Below, one piece after another: positions 1 to 10,302 of a stretch of 64,000 nucleotides of DNA. Below the pieces are notes generated by a model that made no database searches, had not been told where the DNA came from, and was given only the letters and a program-made list of their open reading frames with translations. The stretch covers positions 136,283,741 through 136,347,740 of the forward strand of contig CM041465.1 of the NCBI GenBank assembly GCA_023213395.1, written 5' to 3'. The stretch's first letter is position 1; every line of letters begins with the position of its first letter. This DNA is from Cycas panzhihuaensis (taxonomy: Eukaryota; Cycadophyta). Both the position numbers and the translations under genes were made by a program.

Positions 1-527
1 ATGGCTTTCGCCACTCCTTTTATCACATCAAGATCCCACACCTGTAGTGGGAACCCAGGCATTTGAATCCAAACAAGGGTATGCTTTACAGTTGGTACCG
101 ACAGATCGAAATTTGGGTGCCACTTCTCTAGAAATACTGCTTTCTTACCCAACATCCATGGCGATTTCAAGAGAGTGCTTACCATGTCTTCTTGATTCAC
201 TAATCTAAATAAAACACACCCCTTAGGAAGTGCCATAACCTCCATTGGGTTTTTAACCTTCCATTTAATTACTAGCCATTTTCTTATAACATCTAGACCC
301 GATCTAGGTCCCGAGAACCTCCCAACTAGGTTAGTCTACCAATGCTTCTCCGTCCTCTCCGTTAGTGTCTTCTGCATGAGAATTTTAATCAATTCATTCC
401 GAAGAATAGGTTCTATTTCACATGGTTCAGTCTCTTCCAATTTTAGGGCATCCTGATAGGATCTTCCCGCGGGGAAATGTTGAATCTGGTTTAAAGAGTT
501 TTTTCTCATTTCCTCCGTTATAGACAT
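1..527 (-). pseudogene. DUF4283-domain fragment (LINE ORF1-like)
   Basis: Reading leftward from an ATG at 527, one frame stays open except for a TAG at 336-338 and continues past the window edge. After the stop it shows the DUF4283 pattern: a helix with RKWLVIKWKV, then PKGCVLFRL, then SPWMLGKKAVFLEKWHP, then VWIQMPGFPLQVWDLDVI. In plants this domain is typical of ORF1 of L1-type LINEs and of related RNA-binding proteins; it probably binds nucleic acid. The CCHC knuckle that usually follows would lie outside the window. The TGG-TAG junction at the stop, with no other disruption, suggests a recent break. It could also be a DUF4283 gene of host origin; a LINE origin is inference, since no endonuclease or RT is in view. 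Confidence 0.65.
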
Positions 528-1163
528 TCAAAACAAGTTTCAATCCAAAAAAACAAAATCACAAAGCTGCTAGTTTTTTGTTCTACTCACCCGAAGCCTT
601 AGAGCTGCATGCATTCCAAAAACAAAGGATGCGACCAAGTCTGACCTTCCAATAGTATCACCTAGAGGATAGACTATAAGAGATTCCTCCTCTTTGGTCC
701 AAACTAGCATATTGGATGAAGAACTAATAACTTTGTTGCGCCTTTCTCCTAGTCCTTCCTTCAGTCTTTCGCCTCCCCTCCATAGCCTTTCTGTCCATCC
801 AACCTTCGAAAGGATGTCTTGACACTTCTCTGATCTCGCTAAGACTAACTTTGCTTGCCTCTTGCTGGATCGGGAATAAAGATCCGCTACACCCAGGCTC
901 TCTTCTCTTGGATCTCCATACCCATTCAGCCTCCCAAACTTCTAGCAGGTCTAAGTCTGGCTGCTCAAGTTGTTGTTCTTCCTATTTAGTCACGATATTC
1001 TACTGTTCAGATTCCTGATTTTCATCTTTTTCCAAAGCATCATCTTCCACTTTTATTTTCTTAGTAGGTACAACAATTATTGTTTGTTGTTTTTCAACTT
1101 TTTGCATGGGTTTCTTATTAAATGGCATATCTTGACTAATGATAAGTTTTGTTGGCCGTAGTC
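528..1163 (-). other. Junction: copia A linker trace and unassigned DNA
   Basis: Immediately left of element A's integrase (1163 down to about 980) a frame-shifted minus-strand reading still resembles the integrase-to-RT linker: KLIISQDM, then an acidic, Gln-rich tract. RT and RNase H never follow. From about 920 to 528 I recognise no domain; this stretch may be the 5' leader of the DUF4283 element that truncated A. The breakpoint is near 900-1000 and cannot be placed exactly by eye. Confidence 0.4.
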
Positions 1164-2489
1164 TCACAGCCTGTACCCTTTTGTTCCATCACCATAGTCA
1201 AGAAAAATACACTTCTTGGGCTTTGCGTCCAACTTGGACATTTGTTCCTTTAAGACATGGGTGTAAGCATCACAACCAAAGACAACTAAATGGGAATAAT
1301 TAATAGGTTTTTCTGTCCATATCTCTTTAGGAATCTTCCCGTTTAGAGTTGTAGTGGGTGACTTGTTGATCAGGTAAGCAGTCGTATTTATAGCCTCAAC
1401 CCAAAATTCTTGCCCCAAACCAGTAGTGCTGAGAATACACTTGGCACACTCCATAATGTTATGGTTCATCCTCTCAGCTACCCCATTTTGTTGTGGAGTG
1501 CTGGGAACTATTTTCTGCTTGGCTATTCTATGCTCATTGCAAAATTGATAAAATTCCTTCGAGCAAAACTCTTCCCTATTGCTTGTCCTAAGACACTCAA
1601 TGTTCTTACTCATCTGCCTCTCTACAAGAGCTTTTAGTCTCTTAAAATGGTCTAAGGCATCTGACTTCTTCTTGACAATAAACACCCATACTTTACGAGA
1701 GTAGTCATCAATGAATGACACAAAGTATAGTCACCCTCCTAATGAAGCTACAGGTGTAGGTCCATAATTGTTTGAATGTAACACCTATAAAAAAATTGAA
1801 CTTCTAGTAGTGCATCTAGCAAACAGAAGCCTATTCTGTTTTCCAAACAGACAATGTTGACAAAAATTGAGATAAGGAGATTTTAAACTTAGCAAAAGGT
1901 TTCTATCGAGTAGTATCTTTAGTCCTCTCTCGCTCATGTGGCCCAGGCGTTGATGCCATAAAGTTATTGAATCCATGGCACCTGTTGTTGTCACTGCAAC
2001 CTCCCCAATTATAGTCTCTCCAATCAACTTATACAGATTATGTTCACATTTCCTGGCCTTCATCCCTAGTAGTGCTCCCTTAGAGACCTTTAAACAACCT
2101 TTCTCATTGCTATATTTATAGCCCATCTCATCGAACTTACCAAAAGACAAGTTCTTCTTCAGCCCTAGAACATGGCAAACTCTCTGAATGGTACAAACAA
2201 CTCCATCACGTATCTTCAGCTTGACTTCTCCTTTTCCTACAACCTTGCATGAGTTATCGTTGCCCATGTAGATTGTGCCTCCATCACATGACTGGTGTGA
2301 GAAGAGGCAATCCCTGTGTGATGTCATATGGAGTGAAGCCCTTGAGTCTAATAGCCATATGTGCAACAACTGTTCTTGAGAGTTTGTTGAAAGCACTTCA
2401 CTATCTTCCTGTGATCCTGAATTTTCGACTATGTTTGCATCTAAGCTCCGTGAATTGGTTTTTTTTGTTTTTGCTTTTAGTAGCTTGGA
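1164..2489 (-). pseudogene. Protease-integrase of element A (broken)
   Basis: The 2498-1785 reading holds the aspartic protease (LDSRASLHMT, where the family has DSGAS, so the active-site Gly is Arg) and the GAG-pre-integrase zinc region (LWHQRLGHMSERG...CQHCLFGKQ). The next segment reads HSNNYGP, so the first catalytic Asp of integrase is Asn. The 1721-1164 reading continues the integrase core: SFIDDYSRKVWVF, LRTSNREEF where the family has DNGGEF, then PQQNGVAERMN and the KGYRL end. A stop separates the two readings. Several key residues are missing, so the enzyme is dead. Confidence 0.85.
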
Positions 2490-3210
2490 ATCCTTCATGA
2501 GATGTCCGAACTTCCCACAATGCCAACATTTCCCCCTTTTTTACATCTTAGACTTCCAACCTGGAATGAGATCTACTTGATTGATTTCTTTTCATGGTCC
2601 TGGTCCTTACAAATAGGGCATCAATGGAAGACCCACTTTGAGATGTCTTTCGCCTCGATTCCTCTTCCAATAATGCGGCCACCACATTGTTGCAAACAAG
2701 GGTCTTGGAAGGATTTGCATTGCTGAGCATCATCACCAGCTGGTCCCATGAGTCTAGTAGCAAGCAAAGTAGGGTTGCAACCTTATTTTCCTCCTCGATC
2801 TTCGCTTCCACTGAACTTAGCTTGTTAATCTATGCGTTAAACTTGTTCAGATGGTCTGCAACTCGCATTATGTCCTTCATTCTCAGATTGTACAACTGTC
2901 TCCACAGAAAATTTTTGTTTAATTATGACTTCATTTCATACAGTTTGTTGAGTTTATCCCAAAGCCCCTTTGTTGTTGTCTCCTTCGCTACATTGAACAT
3001 AATTAAATTAGCTAGGAATAGATGAATAGTTGCCCTAGCTTTCGCATCCATAACGTCCTAGGCTTCTACAAACATTACTGTTGGTTTGGCTGTCACACCC
3101 TTAAGGGCTAGAGCACTACTATCTTTAACCAACATCGTTTGGATCTTCAGTTTCCATATAGAAAAGTTCGATCCGTTGAGCTTCTCTATCTTAAATTTGG
3201 TCATACTCAT
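2490..3210 (-). pseudogene. gag of element A (broken)
   Basis: The likely start is the ATG at 3210, giving MSMTKFKIEKLNGSNFSIWK, the usual copia gag N-terminus that binds and packages element RNA. A frameshift follows near 3058. The UBN2-type gag core continues in other frames (about 3050-2550), including LWDKLNKLYEMKS and LLCLLLDSWDQLV. A zinc knuckle of CCHC type, CWHCGKFGHLMKDS, sits near 2530-2490 with its fourth ligand changed from Cys to Ser. The product would be non-functional. Confidence 0.8.
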
Positions 3211-3259
3211 TTTCAGCCTCTTGCTATCGTGTGCATAATCGTGAGATAAACAAACTCTC

Positions 3260-3272
3260 GACTCTGATACCA
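3260..3272 (-). promoter_or_regulatory. Primer-binding site of element A
   Basis: The minus strand reads TGGTATCAGAGTC, matching the complement of the initiator tRNA-Met 3' end (TGGTATCAGAGC) used by plant copia elements. It lies two bases inside the LTR end and fixes the element's orientation. Confidence 0.85.
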
Positions 3273-3274
3273 AC

Positions 3275-3785
3275 TGTAAGGGAAAAATAACAATGCACAA
3301 ACACTAAACAAGCAATGAAGCCAAGATAGAGTACAAGAGCACAACACTGATTTTTATGTGGAAAACCTTGGCAAAGTGCCAAGGTAAAAAACCACTGGGC
3401 AAAGGTCTCTCCTTTATTAGTAGGAAGATCATAAGTACACTCTTTTTTTCTGTTCATGTTAATACAACAACTTGATTAGACTTGTATAAGAAAAAACACC
3501 AACTCGAAAGCTGTGCCAAAAAGCCACTCCAAAAAGCTGCGCCAAAAAGCAAAAAATAGTTTTTTTGTTTCATTTGTGGCCTATTGGCCATGTCTGAAAT
3601 GGCCTACAGATATATTGCGGCTTAACGACTGCGAGCAACTTTCAATTGCCCAAAGGGCAACAACTTGCCCCTACTGGGACCCTCCCAACCTTTTGGTGTC
3701 AGCATAACGCTTAGCGTGAGGAGAATTTTATGCTTCAAATGTATAATCATTATGTTGGAAACCAGAATTGGCTTCACATCCAACA
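3275..3785 (-). repeat. 5' LTR of element A
   Basis: In minus orientation this begins TGTTGGATGTGAAGCC at 3785 and ends CCCTTACA at 3275, two bases before the primer site. The TG...CA ends and the adjacent primer site define it. About half of it aligns with the plus-strand LTR at 3753-4149, for example the shared GGCACTTTGCCAAGGTTTTC core. Confidence 0.8.
3753..3785. repeat. Shared 33-bp inverted terminus of two head-to-head LTRs
   Basis: The stretch begins TGTTGGA and ends TCCAACA, so it reads as a TG LTR start from either strand. The plus LTR starts at 3753 and A's minus LTR starts at 3785, so the two LTR termini overlap by 33 bp. Only the outer 7 bp are complementary. Confidence 0.6.
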
Positions 3786-4149
3786 CCAGGGGGGCAGGTT
3801 ATTGCCCCCCTGGGTAGCTGGAAGTTGCTTGTGGCCGTAAGCTATTTTGGAAGCGGTGGATAGGTTGCAAATGGAGTGAAAATTTTGAACTTTGGCGCCC
3901 TTTTTCAGGCATAGTTTTGGATTTGGTGTTTTTTTTTTTGTATAAGTACGATCAAGTTGTTGTATTGATGAGATGAACAAGAAAGTACTTTTGATCTTGC
4001 TACTAATGAAGGAGAGATCTTTGCCTAGTGTTTTTTTTACCTCGCCACTTTGCCAAGGTTTTCCATGTAAAAAATCTGTGTTGTTCTCTTGTACTCTCTC
4101 TTGGCTTCATTGTTTGTTTAGTGCTGTGCATTGTTATTTTCCTCTTACA
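3753..4149 (+). repeat. LTR related to A's, plus strand, abutting element B
   Basis: Plus-strand copy of the A-type LTR: it begins TGTTGGAAACCAG and ends TTCCTCTTACA, the same end as A's LTR. No primer site follows; instead the RT of element B begins at once. It is therefore a 3' or solo LTR whose right end lies inside B's RT gene. Flanks (CATTA left, AAAAC right) show no target duplication. Confidence 0.65.
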
Positions 4150-5190
4150 AAAACAACACCCTAGAGAATGGTACGATAAGATAGATCAATGCTTGAAAGA
4201 TGATGGCTTTCATAGAAGTGTATGATTCAAGCCTCTGCATAAAGGTGAACAATACTGGTGTCATCACCATCATAGCTATCTATGTAGATGACCTGCTTAT
4301 CACAAGAAATAATGATATTAGCAACAAGCTTCTAAAAGAGAGTCTAATGAAAACTTTTGAGATGATAGATATGGGATTGGTACACTACTATTTGGGAGTA
4401 GAAATAAAATAAGAAAAGGTAGGATATTCTTAGCTTAGACTGAGTATACTAAAGAATTATTAATTAAGTTCAAAATGGCTAATTGCAAACTTGTTGCAAC
4501 TCCCATGGAAACATGATGCAAGCTAATTGCAAAACATCAAAGCCCTTGGTTGATGGAACTTTACAGAAAACTGGTCAAAAATTTAATCTATGTTACATCT
4601 ACTTGTCCTAACACCATGTATGTAGTTGTCATTGTGTCTAGATTCATGAACACTTCTTGGGAAACACATTAGAAAGTAGCAAGGAGAATCTTGAGATGTA
4701 TACAGGGAAGCATAGACTTTGGTTTTGACTATATATAGAAGTAGGATTTCAGGCTTATGAGTTTTAGTGGTTTTGATTGGGTAGGGGAAAGCCATGATAG
4801 AAAGTCAACATCTAGATATTGTTTCAATCTTGGACTAGGGATAATCTCTTGGAGTAGCGAGAAACAACCTTCAATCACTTTGTCACCAATCAAAGTGGAA
4901 TACAAAGTAGCTCTGGGAGCCACCTGCAAAGCAATCTTGTTGAGAAGAATTATGGAAGACTTAGGACAAGCTCAACATCTTCTCACAATAATTATCTTTG
5001 ACAACCAAAGTGTAATCAAATTTGCCGAAAACCCCATTTTTCTTGCATAAACCAAGCATATAAAGGTTCACCATCACTACATCAAGGAAAAGATTGAGGA
5101 CAAAGAAATAGACTTAGCCTGTTGCCCTAGTGAAGTTCAACATGCAAACATATTTACCAAACCTCTAGGCAAAGTGAAGTTTCTTTAGAC
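4150..5190 (+). pseudogene. RT C-terminus and RNase H of element B (broken)
   Basis: Begins in the conserved KQAPREWY block (here KQHPREWYDKID), shifts frame near 4220, then carries the catalytic motif IYVDDLLIT and MGLVHYYLGVEIK. The RNase H part (about 4750-5187) includes DWVGESHDRKSTS, GIISWSSEKQ, FDNQSVIKFAENP and TKHIKVHHHYI. At least four in-frame stops and shifts lie between these blocks. Confidence 0.85.
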
Positions 5191-5235
5191 AATAGATTAG
5201 GGTAAAGGTCGCATAGAATAATCATTAAGATGGGG

Positions 5236-5445
5236 TGTTAAAAATAATGATCATTCTAATTTATTATTCTTTTTTTAATGTGTTATAGGGAATTCTTTAT
5301 TTGTACTTTACTTAATTCTTTTAGTAAATCTTGCATGACTTACATGTGTCACTCATGCAAGCTAGAAGTTGTTGTATAAATATATTCTATTCCATTATGA
5401 TTTTCTATTCAATACAAGTGACTTTTCTTGTTGAAGGTATTGTGT
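5236..5445 (+). repeat. 3' LTR of element B
   Basis: Starts TGTTAAAAATAATGATC right after the purine tract GATGGGG. The right end is approximate because the 5' LTR is not available for comparison; a TATA-like TATAAATATA lies near 5373. Confidence 0.6.
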
Positions 5446-5933
5446 TCTATTGTGATCTGAGTGGCTATCTTTGATTTCTCATAATTGCACTTCCGTTTTA
5501 CTCTCCTTTAGCTTTCTTTCATTTCCTGTCATATTTTTGGCTAATTTTATAGTTATATATATCACTATACAAAATCAATTCTCCTCTCACATCTGCAAAT
5601 TACGTACATAGTTGTGACATACCATTGTAGATTATCAAGTGGGTTGCCCCTATTTAAGCAAAGGATTTTAACCCATAAATTGCCCTGTGTTTTTGCATAT
5701 TCAAATTGAACATTAATAGACTTGGTAAAATACATTTGTAACATTCACTTCCCCTCTTGCATTAGCCTTCAATAACTTTAGAGAAAGTACAAAAACATCT
5801 GTTAATGCTAGGCATGTTCCATTTTTTTTAAAGGTGCTTTCGCATACGCTGTACTCTGCTTGCTTCTCCGTCAATGGCCTCATAAATTGGTGACTTGCAA
5901 TTATATAGCACATAGTTATACAAATCCACTGGT
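5446..5933. other. Non-coding stretch, nothing recognised
   Basis: AT-rich sequence between element B and element C. No domain, RNA gene or repeat family was recognised. It ends in CTGGT, the left target site of C. Confidence 0.5.
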
Positions 5934-6014
5934 TGTTAAACCTTATGTTTACATGTTAAGATAATGTACTTTAATTTTTATGTAATATGTGTACTTTTGT
6001 ACTTTAGGGGTGAC

Positions 6015-6075
6015 TTATCACTTAAATGATAAAGTGCACACCCACATTCTTTCTAGTGACACAACGTTGTCACTA
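6015..6075. repeat. Paired LTR palindromes in C's 5' LTR
   Basis: Palindrome 1 (6015-6032) is TTATCACTTAAATGATAA with one arm mismatch. Palindrome 2 (6054-6075) is TAGTGAC-AC-AACGTTGTCACTA, perfect apart from a 2-base insertion. The 3' LTR copy is perfect at both. Confidence 0.8.
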
Positions 6076-6209
6076 AAGGGTCAAATGGACCTTCATGCAT
6101 TTTTGCTCACATGAGAGCCCAAAAGGACACATGTCCAACATGCAAGGCATGTATCTTGGATGTTTGACACTTGTCAAACATCCAAGGCCTTAGGTCTCTC
6201 ATTTCACTC

Positions 6210-6216
6210 TATATAA
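6210..6216 (+). promoter_or_regulatory. TATA box in C's 5' LTR
   Basis: TATATAA in the context CACTCTATATAATGAGACC, repeated at 13123-13129 in the 3' LTR. It is the likely core promoter for the element's genomic RNA, about 270 bp before the LTR end. Confidence 0.6.
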
Positions 6217-6490
6217 TGAGACCTCTTCTCATTGTCTCACAAGAGAGTTGGAGTCAGTATTGTTATCTTTGTCGGTTTGCTAATCAAACTGTTCATTCTT
6301 TGGAGGTTGGACCAATTCCAACTCCACATATTGGGTATCATTTTCTCTTGCTCCTTCATTCATGTTTTGTCTCTTTGCTTTCTCTTTACCTTGAGATTAT
6401 TATACTAGTTTGTATTTGTGCAACTAGAACTAGAGTGATCCTAGTTTCTAGATCTTGGGGTATTGAGGCCATCTAGCCTCTTTTCACATT

Positions 6491-6502
6491 TGGTATCGAG
6501 CA
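6491..6502 (+). promoter_or_regulatory. Primer-binding site of element C
   Basis: TGGTATCGAGCA two bases after the LTR end, resembling the tRNA-iMet complement TGGTATCAGAGC with a deletion or change in the middle. D has the unaltered form. Confidence 0.8.
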
Positions 6503-7000
6503 AGAGGAGACTAGCTCCCTCTCAGTTTGGTACCGCTCAAGGAGATTTGAAGAAAGCTACAAACCCTTGGTGACAACCTTCGCACTCCGAAGGCGATCCA
6601 TGGTTTGAAGATTTTTTTTGCAGGTTCAAGCTTTTGGAGCTACATTTGCAGGCTGGAGCAAGTACATTTCAAATCTGAATTTTTTGGACTTTTATCAAGA
6701 GTGCAACATGCAGTTCAAGGCTTTCTTTGGAGTAGTTCAAAGGAGGAGCTTTCCATACTCAAATCGAAATTTTTTGATTTTTACAAGGTTTTTGAGCAAA
6801 GTACTCACGTTTTTCATGGTTTTTCATTAAAAATCAAATTTTCTCGAAATTTTCTTCTCATAGTTCGGTCTTTGGTATATTATGCACCATCGAAACTCTT
6901 TAATGAAGTTTGTTTCAAGTTATTAATCCTCTTGCAGGCTGTGGATCAATTTCTGGGCATTTTCAGCCTTGAAATCCCACTCAAAAGCATAAAAATTACT

Positions 7001-7547
7001 GGTTTTCATACTTAAAGAGTTGTTTTCATACTTAAACAACTGTGTTTTCATACTTACAGAGATGTTTTCCATGATTTATGAGAGTTGTTTTCATACTTAA
7101 GCAATTGTGTTTTCATCTTAAAGAGTTTGTTTTCATACTTTATGATTGTTTTTCATACTTAAAGAAATTTTCATACTTTATGAGAGCTGTTTTCATACTT
7201 TATGAGAGCTGTTTTCATACTTAAAGAGCTGTTTTCATACTTTATGAGAGCTGTTTTCATACTTAAAGAGTTGTTTTCATACTTAAACAGCTGTGTTTTC
7301 ATACTTAGAGAGCTGTTTTCATACTTTATGACAGCTGTTTTTCATACTTAAAGAGCTGTTTTCATACTTTATAAGAGCTGTTTTCATACTTAAAGAGCTG
7401 TTTTCATACTTAAACAGCTGTGTTTTCATACTTAAAGAGTTGTTTTCATACTTAAACAGCTGTGTTTTCATACTTAAAGAGTTGTTTTCCATGATTTATG
7501 AGAGCTGTTTTTCATACTTAAAGAGCTATTTTCATACTTAAAGTGTT
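7001..7547 (+). repeat. Minisatellite in C's leader, about 20-bp unit
   Basis: About 25 imperfect tandem copies of GCTGTTTTCATACTTAAAGA, each anchored on TTTTCATACTT. Two unit types alternate irregularly: one ending in TTAAAGAG, the other in TTTATGAGAG, with occasional TTAAACAGCTGTG units and two TTTTCCATGATTT variants. It sits in the untranslated leader between the primer site and gag. D and E lack it. Confidence 0.95.
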
Positions 7548-8229
7548 GTTCTCTGAAGCTACATGCTACATGGTAAACGCTTGCTGAATAAGATAAAGCA
7601 AATATCTGAAATGAATCTGAGCTCTTCTATCTATGGCATTTTCAAGGTTTTCAAACAAGTGTTAATTGACTTTAAGAGAAGTGATTTCAAGTGTTTTCTT
7701 ATAAAAAAAAGTGATATTTATTACTAATTTTTAAACACTTTTAAGGCACCTTGCATGGTGACCTAATAACCCTTAGTCTCAAAGAGGATTCAAAACACTT
7801 TGTACTTAATAAAAATCACTTCTTCTTTTGATCGTTGGGACTAATTTAAAGTCCCAACACTTGGTGCTTGATGTCCATTTTCATGCAAGTGGTTCTCTTA
7901 CCTTCACTTTTTCAGCATTAAAAGGAACCCACTTGTATCTTCATCACAAGTTTTGCATTACTTCTTTTCAGTACTTGAGCCTTTTTTTCCAAAAAGTACT
8001 TTGCAAAACTTATTGTAATCAAGCATTTGGTTTCTTACTTAGATCAACAAAGCACTACATTTTTCATTAAAGTGCTCATTGTAAAAACATTCCTAGTGTT
8101 CATATTGGTGTACTTACATTGCTTCCTCTTGAAGCCACTTTTCATTGTAAAGCTAATCAAAGCATTTTCATAAGTACATTTTCCAAGCAAAAAGAAATCT
8201 AAGTTCACTTAAAATTTGCTAAAAAGTGA

Positions 8230-8655
8230 CTTAAAATCATTGGAGAGGCCGAAAAGGTTCAAACCTTGCCTCTAAATTAACCTTAAGCTTGGTGCATTCC
8301 CTAGGGGACCAATCGACCGTATGGTCAGTGCACAACAATTAAGGTTGCTTGAGGGAAAGGAGGTTCGAAAAGGGTGTTATTGGTACATGAATCCTGTGGA
8401 AAGCATGGTACGCCCATGCAGATCAACCCTACCTTCCTTGTCCTAGATTTAACTTGGCCAACTATTGGATCCCCTCTATAAGATCAAAGTTGGACCAACT
8501 CTATAGCCTAGTCCTCCACCCCTCATCATTCCATTCAGTTGTTGGATCTTCTAGTAAGATCAGGACTGTTGGTTTCATTAGAAGGTGGAACTTAAGCGAC
8601 GAAAGCTTTGAGTTTTCAAGTTATCTGCTAGCTTCAAGCTTTTATAAACTGAAAC
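8230..8655 (+). promoter_or_regulatory. Conserved gag-proximal leader block of C
   Basis: About 400 bp upstream of the gag ATG that match D (48193-48620) and E (55880-56310) closely, although the leaders upstream differ. It contains GACCGTATGGTC (8315-8326), flanked by TCAGTGCAC, then the block GTTGGATCTTCTAGTAAGATC and CTTAAGCGACGAAAGC just before gag. A packaging, dimerisation or translation-control role is inference. Confidence 0.7.
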
Positions 8656-9471
8656 ATGGCTGCCATAAACATGCTAAATGCATGCACCATTCGGTTAACA
8701 GGACAAGATAATTATCAAGAATGGAAGAGACTCATTCAGAACTTGCTAATCATAAACGAATTTTGGAGTTATGTTTCTGGGAGATTACCTCGACTATCAC
8801 CTGTTATCAATGGCAATGTTACTGTGGAACCTGATGATACTTTCCTTGCTGCTTGGGAAGCCAAAGATGAAATTGCTTTGGCATTCCTTCATATGATTGT
8901 TGATGTGCATGTAGATCAGAATATTGCTTGTGCTAAAACTTCTAAGGAAGCTTGGGACACTTTGTCCTCATTGTATGAAAGGCGAGATCAAGCTCGCATT
9001 TTAATGGTTAAGGCAAAATTGTATTCTGTTAAGTTTGTCAAGCCCATGTTGGCTTTTCTTTCCTCCATCAAGGAGGTGTGTAATGAACTGAATACACTTG
9101 GAAGTCCAGCTACAAGGGATGAATTGATCACTTCCATCACCAAAGCCTTACCCAAGGACTACAATGGCTTCATTTCGTCTACTACAAGAGATGGTTCTCT
9201 CAAAACTATGACATTCAACGAATTTGAAAGTCTGCTACTTCAAGAAGAACAAATCTACACTAAGGATCATGAGGAAGAACCATCTACATCAGGTGCATTC
9301 ACGGCCAATTCAAAGGCCAAACAGCAACCCAAACCTGCACTTTCAAAGCAGTTTGGGAACATGAACATTGGGTCTTCAAGGACCAATGTTGTATGTCATT
9401 ATTGTGGCAAACCTGGCCACATAACACCTGATTGTCGGAAAAAGCAAGCAGATCTACGCCAGCAGCAGTAG
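8656..9471 (+). pseudogene. gag of element C
   Basis: Starts at MAAINMLNACTIRLTGQDNY, the family's gag start. Residues about 15-190 are the UBN2/gag core that assembles virus-like particles in the cytoplasm. An intact CCHC zinc knuckle, CHYCGKPGHITPDC, lies near residues 249-262. The reading ends at a TAG (9469-9471) in a Gln-rich stretch, where CAG is expected. Downstream protease is in the same frame, so gag and pol were one polyprotein. Confidence 0.9.
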
Positions 9472-10302
9472 CCACGTCATCCGAATCAGCGACAGCATCA
9501 GCCACGTCAGCAAGAACCGGTTTCAGCGGTTTCGGCAACAAGAAGAAGAAGCGGTAACCCCCGACCAAATCGAGGTGCCTATTAAGGAGGTCAAAGAGGA
9601 AGGGGGGGTTTCAGAGGTGGCAATCAACGCCACTCTAATCAGTTTGCAGATGAAGACAAACTATTTTGTGCATATCAAACATCCAAGTTTGATGAAACTT
9701 GGATTATTGATTCTGGAGCTTCACAACACATGACTGGAAGTGAAGAGCTCCTCACCAACATCAAGGAAGGCAAAGGTCAATCAGTGACCTTTGGGAATAA
9801 TCAATCTATCAAAATTTCTGGAGTAGGCACAATAACTCCATTTTCTTCTTCATCAAATCCTTCCTCCACATTTCTCGATGGCAATGCCTATTTAATACCT
9901 TCAATGGACAAAAACTTACTGTCAGTTAGCAAGTTGGACAAGCAACAGATGAGTGTATTATTCAGAAACGGGAAATGTATAATTAGTGACAAAGAAGACC
10001 AAGTAGTAGCTGTTGGCTATGAGGATCAAGGCCTCTACAAGTTGGATGCAAATAATATAACACTTGATTCTGCTTACTTTGGTTCCATTGTCACTCCTTA
10101 CTTGTCCAATTTGCAACTTTGGCATCAACGTCTAGGCCATTTGAGCTTAGACAATTTGAGGCAGATGATCAACAAGAACATGGTACATGGGCTTCCAAAG
10201 ATCTATGGAACAAAGTGTCTTTGTGAAGTGTGCATTATGGGAACTCAACATCGCTTGCCTTTTCGTAAAGGCAAAGCGTGGCATGCATCACATCCTCTGT
10301 AG
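9472..10302 (+). pseudogene. Protease and pre-integrase of element C
   Basis: In frame with gag. An Arg/Gly-rich linker is cut by a TAA at 9583-9585. The aspartic protease motif WIIDSGASQHMTG follows (about 9700-9740), with the LLSVSKLDKQQ region, then the HHCC zinc region (LWHQRLGHLSLDN...CLCEVCIMGTQH) that opens integrase. A TAG at 10300-10302 ends the segment, again where CAG would fit. All conserved protease residues are present. Confidence 0.9.

Larger units (their letters stand above)
980..3785 (-). mobile_element. Ty1/copia element A, 5' half
   Basis: A minus-strand copia element in canonical order: 5' LTR (3275-3785), primer site (3260-3272), gag, protease, integrase. It stops in the integrase-RT linker near 980, where DUF4283-related DNA begins, so RT, RNase H and the 3' LTR are absent. 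Reading frames are broken by several frameshifts and stops. Its LTR is closely related to a plus-strand LTR at 3753-4149, with which it overlaps head to head. Confidence 0.85.
4150..5445 (+). mobile_element. Ty1/copia element B, 3' half
   Basis: Truncated at 4150 inside the RT gene by the LTR at 3753-4149, then RT, RNase H, a purine tract (ATTAAGATGGGG, about 5224-5235) and a 3' LTR from 5236. All 5' genes are absent. Several stops and frameshifts are present. Confidence 0.8.
5934..6488 (+). repeat. 5' LTR of element C
   Basis: TGTTAAACC...TTTTCACA, 555 bp, matched by 12849-13400. It contains a TATATAA box, two palindromes (6015-6032 and 6054-6075) and a GGTTGGACCAATTCC region shared with D and E. 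Confidence 0.95.

Noticed and set aside
5713-5913. Minus-strand 66-codon frame with an AEY-like string that recalls copia RNase H
   Set aside because: Surrounding residues do not match RNase H and no neighbouring RT exists.
5934-6488. Solo LTR
   Set aside because: Primer site follows at once and a matching LTR with target site lies at 12849-13400, so it is the 5' LTR of a complete element.
7001-7547. CRISPR-like array
   Set aside because: Units are contiguous with no unique spacers, in a plant retroelement; it is a minisatellite.
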